This document shows positions 1 through 4,821 of a DNA stretch of 64,000 nucleotides, in pieces. Made by a program: the position numbers and the translations under genes. The stretch covers positions 310,001 through 374,000 of the forward strand of contig NZ_JARWSK010000001.1 of NCBI RefSeq assembly GCF_031081985.1, read 5' to 3'. The DNA comes from Komagataeibacter xylinus. Lineage in GTDB: Bacteria > Pseudomonadota > Alphaproteobacteria > Acetobacterales > Acetobacteraceae. Under the pieces are notes generated by a model. It was not told where the DNA came from and did not search any database. It worked only from the letters and a program-made list of their open reading frames with translations. Position 1 is the first letter of the stretch. Each line of letters starts with the position of its first letter.

Positions 1-1
1 A

Positions 2-274
2 ATCGGCCTGAGCCCGATTGCCACGAACAAGCTGATTACCACCATTGGATATCAGGTGAAGTCGGTCGGTTCCAGCGTTTCGAGCGACTATTCAATGACC
101 GATGCAGGCGCGAAGCATGGCCGGATGTTCGACACGACGCGTCGCCACGGCAAGGGATCGCAGCAGCAGTTGAAGTGGTCGCCCAATCTGGTGGGTATTC
201 TGCGCGCCGCCATGCTGGCGGATAAGGATGCGCCGCGCCCTTTCGCCAAGGCCAAGGAGTCGGCCCCGGTGTAG
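2..274 (+). CDS. Phage antirepressor-like protein, C-terminal part (cut by window edge)
   Basis: An open frame runs in from the left edge to a TAG at 272-274, so only the last 90 residues are visible. The piece LSPIATNKLITTIGYQ looks like the small DNA-binding segment in C-terminal domains of phage antirepressors (KilAC/ANT type). The later stretch with MTDAGAKHGRMFDT, RRHGKGS and QQLKWSPN resembles the usual antirepressor ending, in which a Leu-Thr-x-x-Gly-Lys motif is followed by Asp-Thr-Gly-Lys-Arg-His and Gln-x-Lys-Trp. It heads a run of small same-strand genes that ends at a tRNA-derived attachment site, which fits a prophage. The family call comes from motif resemblance only. A different phage DNA-binding protein is possible. 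Confidence 0.5.
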   Translation: MGLSPIATNKLITTIGYQVKSVGSSVSSDYSMTDAGAKHGRMFDTTRRHGKGSQQQLKWSPNLVGILRAAMLADKDAPRPFAKAKESAPV

Positions 275-342
275 CTTCGACGGCAAAGCCCCTCACCAAA
301 TCGCACCTCGGCTTTCTCGCTGGCCGTTCATCAGATTATGCG

Positions 343-513
343 ATGGACTATCTGGCCGGGCATCGGCCTGCCGAAGTGGTCTGGCAGACCATGACCGAGT
401 ATGTGCAAGCCGTGGCGCGTATGATCGCGGACAGGGAAGGGAAGTCACGACCGCCCGCTGCAATGCGGTTGATGGTGCCGGGGTGCGACATGAAACGGCT
501 GGAAATAGCTTAA
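343..513 (+). CDS. Small hypothetical phage protein, start uncertain
   Basis: This frame is open from just after a stop at 223-225 to the TAA at 511-513, and so overlaps the end of the upstream gene in another frame. The first ATG is at 343, which gives 56 residues. The frame stays open for about 115 bases upstream of that ATG, with protein-like composition including TKSHLGFLAGRSSDYAMDY. Either a non-standard start lies upstream, or this is an extension of the preceding gene reached by frameshift, or a decayed tail. No strong ribosome site precedes 343. I do not recognise a family. The terminator at 518-545 follows the stop directly, which supports expression as part of this unit. Confidence 0.4.
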   Translation: MDYLAGHRPAEVVWQTMTEYVQAVARMIADREGKSRPPAAMRLMVPGCDMKRLEIA

Positions 514-517
514 CCAC

Positions 518-545
518 AAGGCGGTTCTTCGGAGCCGCCTTTTTT
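518..545 (+). terminator. Rho-independent terminator with TTCG tetraloop
   Basis: A ten-pair stem (518-527 with 532-541, one G-T wobble) closes a TTCG loop and runs into a T tract. It ends the small gene at 343-513, just before the next gene's ribosome site. Confidence 0.8.
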
Positions 546-557
546 ATTGGAGAAATC

Positions 558-698
558 ATGACAAAACGCTTTCTCGGGTGCCTGCTTCTGGCGGCCATTT
601 TTCTTTCGGGATGCGCGACATACAAGGATTGTCGTTCTGAAAATATCCCCAAAGGGCAGTGCATTTTTGTAACTGTGTTTGAGAACATCCAGCCATGA
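558..698 (+). CDS. Very small lipoprotein of phage lysis-cassette type
   Basis: This 46-residue gene starts at ATG 558 with a ribosome site (TTGGAGAA) seven bases upstream. The N-terminus MTKRFLGCLLLAAIFLSGCA is a complete lipoprotein signal with the lipobox LSGC, so the mature peptide is only about 27 residues. Its TGA overlaps the ATG of the next gene at 695-698, indicating translational coupling. Size, lipobox and position resemble the small outer-membrane lipoproteins (Rz1 or phage-borne equivalents) near phage lysis genes, but no matching spanin partner is visible. The function is therefore open, although the gene itself looks real. Confidence 0.7.
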   Translation: MTKRFLGCLLLAAIFLSGCATYKDCRSENIPKGQCIFVTVFENIQP

Positions 699-1495
699 CC
701 AATCGCAAACTCGGCTGCCGCCCGGCTGAACACCGACCCGGCCAGCCGCATCTGTCCGCCATGCGGGGCTTCTGTACCCGGCGTGCTCCGGCGCGGCTGA
801 TCCGCGACCATATCGACCCACACCCCGGCATGCTGGGCAATGATGCTCTGGGCGATTGCACAAGTGCTGGCATCGGCAATCACCTGCACGCCACGGCAGC
901 GCTGGGCGGGTTTGACGTGGCCGTGACGCCTGACGACGCGGTACGGTTCTACAGCCGCTCCACCGGCTACGTGCCCGGAAACCCGAACACAGACAATGGC
1001 GGCGTTGAGGTCGATGTGCTGACCGCAGCTTCCCGAGACGGATACGCGCTCGAAACCCAGACCCTGTATCCGTGCTGGGGGAGCGCCGACCCGGGCGACC
1101 TGAACGGCATCCGCAATATCACTGCTGGCCTGTCTGCCGCCTATCTGGGCGTGCAGCTCGCGCAGTCGGATATGTGGGAAGATCAGGACGGCAATCTGCC
1201 GCCAGTGTGGGACACGGACAGTCCGGCCAATCACGGCGATCCGACACCGGGCAGCGCGGGAGGCCACTGCCTGCTGCTGTGGGATTACGCGGGCACCGCC
1301 GACACCGATCTGGTCACGCTCCTGACATGGGGCAGCAAACAGAAAGCGACATGGCGATGGGTTCGGTCCCGCATCATGGAGGCGCACGGGCTGGCATGGG
1401 GGCAGTTGCACGCGCCCGGCGCCCTGTATCCGGCTGGTGACGACTGGACGGCGCTGGTCGAGGCCAATGCTGCGTATCTGCGGGGCGTGTCGTGA
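695..1495 (+). CDS. Papain-fold-like (C1 peptidase-like) phage protein
   Basis: This 266-residue protein carries two features of papain-like folds. The first is a Cys-containing segment NDALGDCTSAGIGN (about residues 49-62). The second is a late His segment GGHCLLLWDY (about residues 189-198) where the catalytic His would sit. Between them is a region rich in aromatic and acidic residues, including RFYSRSTGYVPGNPN. No signal peptide is seen. Proteins of this type occur in phage or island contexts, but I cannot confirm peptidase activity, and the third catalytic residue is not obvious. The ATG overlaps the stop of the upstream lipoprotein and the stop overlaps the GTG of the next gene, so the three are one translational unit. 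Confidence 0.55.
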   Translation: MTNRKLGCRPAEHRPGQPHLSAMRGFCTRRAPARLIRDHIDPHPGMLGNDALGDCTSAGIGNHLHATAALGGFDVAVTPDDAVRFYSRSTGYVPGNPNTDNGGVEVDVLTAASRDGYALETQTLYPCWGSADPGDLNGIRNITAGLSAAYLGVQLAQSDMWEDQDGNLPPVWDTDSPANHGDPTPGSAGGHCLLLWDYAGTADTDLVTLLTWGSKQKATWRWVRSRIMEAHGLAWGQLHAPGALYPAGDDWTALVEANAAYLRGVS

Positions 1496-2100
1496 GGGCA
1501 GTTCTGGGGCTGCTGTGTGCTCTTGGCCTGTCTGCCTGCGCCCATCAGGTACCCGTGCAGACCACGATTCCGGCAGCTATGGCTTCCATTCAGTCCAGCC
1601 TAGCGCAGGCCGGGGTGGTGTCGGTCTCGCATGCCGGAGAATGGACGGCGGAGCAGGACGCCCGGTTCACGCGCGCCGTGCGTGCCGACCAGTGCAGGCA
1701 GCATACGCCCGACCCGGTGGTTGGCACGATTGCAGGCGATGTGACGCTGCAGCTCTCCGGCCAGTTCACGCAGGGAGGGCAGTTCAGCGTAGGTGCGGCC
1801 ACCACAGTGCCCACGTTCGGGGTGCAGGCCGATGCCAGCCGGACGCGAGGGCAGGCCATCAGCCTGCCGGTGGCCTATGCGCCGCTTTCGTCCATGCCAG
1901 ATGTGGAGATGGGGCGGCAGCTTGGCTACGAGGCGTCCATGTTCGCCCAGAACGATGATGCCCGGCATGCTGAGGCCAAGCGCCTTATCGCCGACCGCGA
2001 GGAACTGCGGGGAAGGGTGCAGGCGACGATTGATACCTGGACCGAGGGCGAGTGTGCCGAGCGTGCGCCGGTCGCGCCGTTCGTGGGTGTGCGGCGATGA
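1492..2100 (+). CDS. Phage-region lipoprotein
   Basis: The GTG start at 1492 overlaps the previous stop. The 202-residue product begins MRAVLGLLCALGLSACAH, a classical lipoprotein signal with lipobox LSAC, so it is probably anchored in an outer or inner membrane leaflet. The mature part has a Gly/Thr-rich middle and a charged C-terminal helix near RLIADREELRGRVQ. I do not recognise a family. The stop overlaps the ATG of a further tiny gene, extending the chain of ATGA/GTGA couplings. Low sequence complexity and phage context suggest a virion, lysis or lysogenic-conversion accessory role, but that is inference. Confidence 0.6.
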   Translation: MRAVLGLLCALGLSACAHQVPVQTTIPAAMASIQSSLAQAGVVSVSHAGEWTAEQDARFTRAVRADQCRQHTPDPVVGTIAGDVTLQLSGQFTQGGQFSVGAATTVPTFGVQADASRTRGQAISLPVAYAPLSSMPDVEMGRQLGYEASMFAQNDDARHAEAKRLIADREELRGRVQATIDTWTEGECAERAPVAPFVGVRR

Positions 2101-2228
2101 TCTGGCGCTGGCTACATCGGCTGTTCTGTTTGCGGAGAGGGTGTCGGGAAAATCCCCGAGACCATTCTGGCGATGCCACTGGAAAGGTCAGAGGAAAAGT
2201 CGTGAAAGTGATCGACAAACGCCTTTGA
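2097..2228 (+). CDS. Tiny basic hypothetical protein, 43 aa
   Basis: The ATG at 2097 overlaps the TGA of the upstream lipoprotein. The frame stays open for 43 residues to a TGA at 2226-2228. The product begins MIWRWLHRLFCLRRG and is Arg/Lys rich throughout, ending VIDKRL. A Trp/Arg-rich start could be a membrane-associated peptide. Coupling to the upstream gene is the main evidence that it is translated. No family is recognised. A hairpin terminator lies about 90 bases downstream. Confidence 0.45.
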   Translation: MIWRWLHRLFCLRRGCRENPRDHSGDATGKVRGKVVKVIDKRL

Positions 2229-2316
2229 TGTTAACGATTGATCGACAACGCTAACATGTCCGAACCTTGTGTTAGCCAGATCGGCATTCGGTTAACGCAA
2301 CTGACTTTGCATTAAA

Positions 2317-2345
2317 AACGGCAGGAACCCGAAGGCCCTGCCGTT
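2317..2345 (+). terminator. Hairpin terminator closing the phage gene chain
   Basis: A nine-pair perfect stem (AACGGCAGG with CCTGCCGTT) spans 2317-2345 with an 11-base loop. Only a short T run follows, so it is a moderate terminator. Confidence 0.6.
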
Positions 2346-2349
2346 CTGT

Positions 2350-3013
2350 TGCCCCGTTGGTAGCACCGGGGCGGCGGTCTCTCCCTGCTGTCACGCCTCT
2401 GGTTCCGTATAGGTTCAGACCTTACGGCCAACTGTGCGGGCGTCCGCATCTTTGTGCCGCCGGGAGCGAACCCCAGCGTTTGTGCCGCTTTTCGCTACGG
2501 CGCGACCTGTGAATTATCCGGTATTTCCGGACAACTGAAACTGGCTCCGGCGGTTCATATGCTGAACCAGACAGGGCTTCGGACCTCTAGTGGCGTTGAT
2601 AGCCAAGGCCCTACTGGCTTCCCCGTCATGCGCCTAGCACCGGAATAGTGCGGGGCTTCCACCCGCCGCTCACCGACTACTCGGCTATCTGATGGCTGCT
2701 TGAGTTCAACCAACGAGCACTCCGACTGTATACCGTCCGCCGGACGACCGTTTGCAGGGGCAGGGTTCGAACCTGCGGCTTGTGATATGGCGGTCACCTA
2801 TTTTGAACTAAACTACCCTACACCAATGTGCCGCGACGGCCGGGAGCCATTCACCACCAACGGAGATAGGGACCGTCGCGGCGTGGGCATTATAGGGAAG
2901 GACGACTCAGGGTACAAGGGAAAGGTGGAGCAACCGAATCGGTGGAAAATCCGTGAACTTTCCCGATAATATGTTCTAACTATATGATTTTATTGTATAA
3001 AAAAGGATAGATA
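2350..3013. other. Gene-poor stretch of the element, structured and partly AT-rich
   Basis: I see no convincing protein gene here. The frames that stay open on either strand lack ribosome sites and protein-like composition. The left part is GC-rich and full of short inverted repeats, such as GCCCCG/CGGGGC around 2352-2375 and GGTTC/GAACC around 2550-2566. It also holds a repeated GTGCCGC word near 2455 and 2485. The right end (2960-3010) becomes AT-rich just before the attachment core, as is common for integrase arm regions. A minus-strand tRNA-like fold lies at 2753-2822. Confidence 0.5.
2753..2822 (-). tRNA. tRNA-like element, degenerate, anticodon not assignable
   Basis: On the minus strand a 7-pair acceptor stem (TGTAGGG with CCCTGCA, one G-T pair) encloses a perfect T arm, GCAGG-TTCGAAC-CCTGC, in the correct place. 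The total length of about 70 bases is right for a tRNA. The D arm is weak and the anticodon arm only forms GTGA/TCAC with an 8-base loop, so no anticodon can be read with confidence. No CCA is encoded. It may be a decayed phage tRNA or a tRNA mimic. A covariance-model scan of this strand would decide. Confidence 0.4.
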
Positions 3014-3064
3014 ACTTCCTTGACATGGTAGGGGTCACAGGTTCAATCCCTGTTGCGCCCACCA
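3014..3064 (+). other. Attachment site: 3' half of tRNA-Val(GAC)
   Basis: The sequence reads as the 3' half of a tRNA: anticodon loop TTGACAT (anticodon GAC at 3022-3024), a variable region, T arm ACAGG-TTCAATC-CCTGT (3037-3053), acceptor strand TGCGCCC (3054-3060), discriminator A and encoded CCA (3062-3064). No 5' half precedes it; the DNA to the left is AT-rich and ends the gene-poor phage stretch. This is the standard footprint of an integrase that recombined inside a tRNA gene, leaving the intact tRNA at the far end, here beyond the left edge. One stem mismatch (T at 3029) suggests the fragment is no longer functional as tRNA. Confidence 0.75.
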
Positions 3065-3334
3065 TCGTCCCTCGATCTTATCCCCTGATTTTCCTATAGA
3101 ATATGTGTAACCGCTCATCGCAGCGGAGCGCGTAGGTAACACGCAAACAACACGCGTTGCGGCGTTATCAATCGGCTGGCGTATGTGTTATCGCCCTGAT
3201 TTGTGGAAAATCCGTGGAGTTATTTCTGCTCCCGGCGCGCAATGTCAGGACCGTGTGCCCTGCCGTCATTTCTGGCAGCACCTTAAAAATGCAAGGCGGT
3301 TCATGCTGCATCATGATCAACTTGCCATGAAGAA
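3065..3334. other. Non-coding junction between the element and the chromosome
   Basis: No gene is supported here. The 14-base word GTGGAAAATCCGTG occurs both inside the element (2942-2955) and here (3203-3216), on either side of the attachment core. It could be a recombinase arm-type site or chance. Confidence 0.4.
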
Positions 3335-3366
3335 GGGGTCGGTCATATGTGACCGGCCCCGTTTTG
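3335..3366. terminator. Bidirectional hairpin terminator
   Basis: A ten-pair stem (3335-3344 with 3351-3360, one G-T wobble) with a six-base loop sits right after the stop of the minus-strand yidB-like gene. On the plus strand GTTTTG follows; on the minus strand a shorter T-rich run follows. Confidence 0.6.
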
Positions 3367-3369
3367 CGT

Positions 3370-3735
3370 TCAGGCGGTTTTAGGGGCTTCCCCGGCAGCC
3401 GCCGGGGTCTGGGCGTTGACGGCCTCGGGCAGCAGATGGGCCAGAACGGGCAGGATGGTCGCGGCGGGCAGGCCGGTCTTGTCCACCATGGCCTGAACCT
3501 GCTGGTTGCTCAGCAGCGAGCGCAGTTCATCGGTCGAGATGGGCAGGTTGTGGCCATCGCCAATCCATGAGCGCACCTTGTCGCCCAGCCCGGCCTGTTC
3601 TGCCTGGGTCAGCAGGTTGGTGATGGTGGCGGGGGTAAGAAGCTCGGCCAGGTAGGAATGCACCTGCTCCGACAGGCCCGCCGCACCGGCCAGATCGCTC
3701 AGCTTGCCCATAACATCATTGAAGATACCGCTCAT
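3370..3735 (-). CDS. yidB: YidB family protein (DUF937)
   Basis: The 121-residue product begins MSGIFNDVMGKLSDLAGAAG and continues with helical segments ending in LPVLAHLLPEAVN. This is the typical layout of the YidB/DUF937 family: a small soluble protein with a Gly/Ala-rich N-terminus, an LxxLLTxxxxxGL segment in the middle and a conserved LPxxLPxxVN near the end. The cellular role is unknown. The ATG at 3735 follows an AT-rich region that is presumably its promoter, and a hairpin closes the gene. It stands alone just outside the integrated element, so it is probably part of the host backbone. Confidence 0.85.
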   Translation of the reverse strand: MSGIFNDVMGKLSDLAGAAGLSEQVHSYLAELLTPATITNLLTQAEQAGLGDKVRSWIGDGHNLPISTDELRSLLSNQQVQAMVDKTGLPAATILPVLAHLLPEAVNAQTPAAAGEAPKTA

Positions 3736-3821
3736 TCTGCTTTGTTCCCGTCATGTCATTTGGTCTGTGCCGCATTATACTACACGACATAGAGTTATAG
3801 GAAATTTATATAAAACAGGAC

Positions 3822-3849
3822 AAAAAAAAGCGGTGCATATGCACCGCTG
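3822..3849 (-). terminator. Strong minus-strand terminator
   Basis: The perfect 20-base palindrome AGCGGTGCAT/ATGCACCGCT (3830-3849) is followed on the minus strand by eight T residues. It lies about 100 bases past the NUDIX gene and ends that transcript. Confidence 0.85.
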
Positions 3850-3950
3850 AGTTTAGGGAGGAAACGTCCAAGAAGCAGTTGCACAAGGCAGGTCTGCTTC
3901 CCGCCGTTATGACAACCCTCACATTGTTGTGTCAACAAAAAAACGTATGT

Positions 3951-4628
3951 TCATTTTCGTGCCTGATACATGTGCCATGAAAGCAACGTTTTGGCGTCCG
4001 TCATGCCAATATGGGGCAGGTCCGCCATGTCGATCACCCGCAGGCGGATATGTTCATGCTCGCAGGCAAGCCCGGTCTGCCGGTCCGTCAGGTTCTGGGC
4101 CAAGGCCTCGTCTATGCGCAGTTCGGTATAGTACAGGCCAATCGCCTCGTCACACCCGCCCGGCGAGAGCCAGACATGCGTCAGTTCCACCAGATCTTCG
4201 GCGCGCACATGCAGGTCGGCTCCCACTTCCTCCGCCAGTTCGCGTAGTGCCGTGCTGACAAACGCGCCGCCATCAAGCATGCCCGCGGGCAGGGCAAGCA
4301 GGTCAGGTTGGGCGACCGGCACGCGGGCCTCACGCGTGAGGATGGTGCGGTCAGGGTAGCCGGGGCATTGCAGCACGACCATGACCGATACGGAATCACC
4401 CCGCAGCAGGGCGAGGCCGGGCACGGCCTTGCCTTCATGCAGGGCATCGGCCTCCACCAGTATGAAGCCCATGCGCTCCGGGCCAAAGGCCACCGCATCG
4501 CGCACCAGAACATGGCGTAACGTGAAGCGGGTGCGCATGGCCTCATGCCACCGGCGGAAATGCGGGGCGGCCAGCACGCGGGCCTGCAGGGCGGCATCAA
4601 TGCCTTGAGCAAAGGAAATATCGGTCAT
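3951..4628 (-). CDS. NUDIX hydrolase, ADP-sugar diphosphatase-like
   Basis: The product (225 residues from the ATG at 4628) is a NUDIX pyrophosphatase. The helix of the NUDIX box is clear at RELAEEVGAD, and LPAGMLDGGAFVSTA precedes it. The usual Glu after the glycine loop is replaced by Ala with a one-residue shortening. This pattern, followed by LSPGGCDEAIGLYY, resembles plant AtNUDX14-type ADP-sugar diphosphatases more than bacterial NudF. A likely substrate is therefore ADP-glucose or ADP-ribose, but this is inference. An ATG 18 bases upstream exists, but GGAGAGG sits just before 4628, so I prefer the shorter start. It is encoded just downstream of a glycosyltransferase, with a repeat element between them. 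Confidence 0.8.
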   Translation of the reverse strand: MTDISFAQGIDAALQARVLAAPHFRRWHEAMRTRFTLRHVLVRDAVAFGPERMGFILVEADALHEGKAVPGLALLRGDSVSVMVVLQCPGYPDRTILTREARVPVAQPDLLALPAGMLDGGAFVSTALRELAEEVGADLHVRAEDLVELTHVWLSPGGCDEAIGLYYTELRIDEALAQNLTDRQTGLACEHEHIRLRVIDMADLPHIGMTDAKTLLSWHMYQARK

Positions 4629-4714
4629 CCGGCCTCTCCATGCCATAGGCCAGCGAAAACGGTCGGCCTCAGTGACGGTTAAAAAGTCAGTTCAGCCAGC
4701 ATCCTGCAATGATG

Positions 4715-4796
4715 AAAAGTTTTTGGGCGCCGCCTTTTTTCAAAAAGGCGGCGTTCTGCGAAGCGTTGTGAAAAAAGCTTCACCAAAAACTTCCTT
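4715..4796. repeat. Dispersed palindromic repeat, most complete copy
   Basis: Outer inverted ends AAGTTTTTGG (4718-4727 region) and CCAAAAACTT (4783-4792) enclose a 12-pair perfect hairpin, CGCCGCCTTTTT with AAAAAGGCGGCG (4728-4753), and a GAAAAAAGCTTC segment. Related pieces occur at 48615, 57465, 62287 and 62960. Here it also sits where a terminator for the minus-strand glycosyltransferase is expected. Confidence 0.75.
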
Positions 4797-4821
4797 ATGA
4801 TTGACGGCTGTTAAAACAGTC

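Noticed and set aside
293-1411. Long open minus-strand frame (about 370 codons) opposite the papain-like phage gene
   Set aside because: It is antisense to coupled genes with clear overlaps and lipoboxes, has no ribosome site and no family-like motifs. High GC explains its openness.
2555-2797. Minus-strand 80-codon frame in the element
   Set aside because: It overlaps the tRNA-like fold, has no ribosome site and its composition is not protein-like.
2350-2822. Possible two-piece tmRNA in the structured stretch of the element
   Set aside because: No tag-peptide reading frame and no CCA-ending acceptor piece were found; only an isolated tRNA-like fold is supported.
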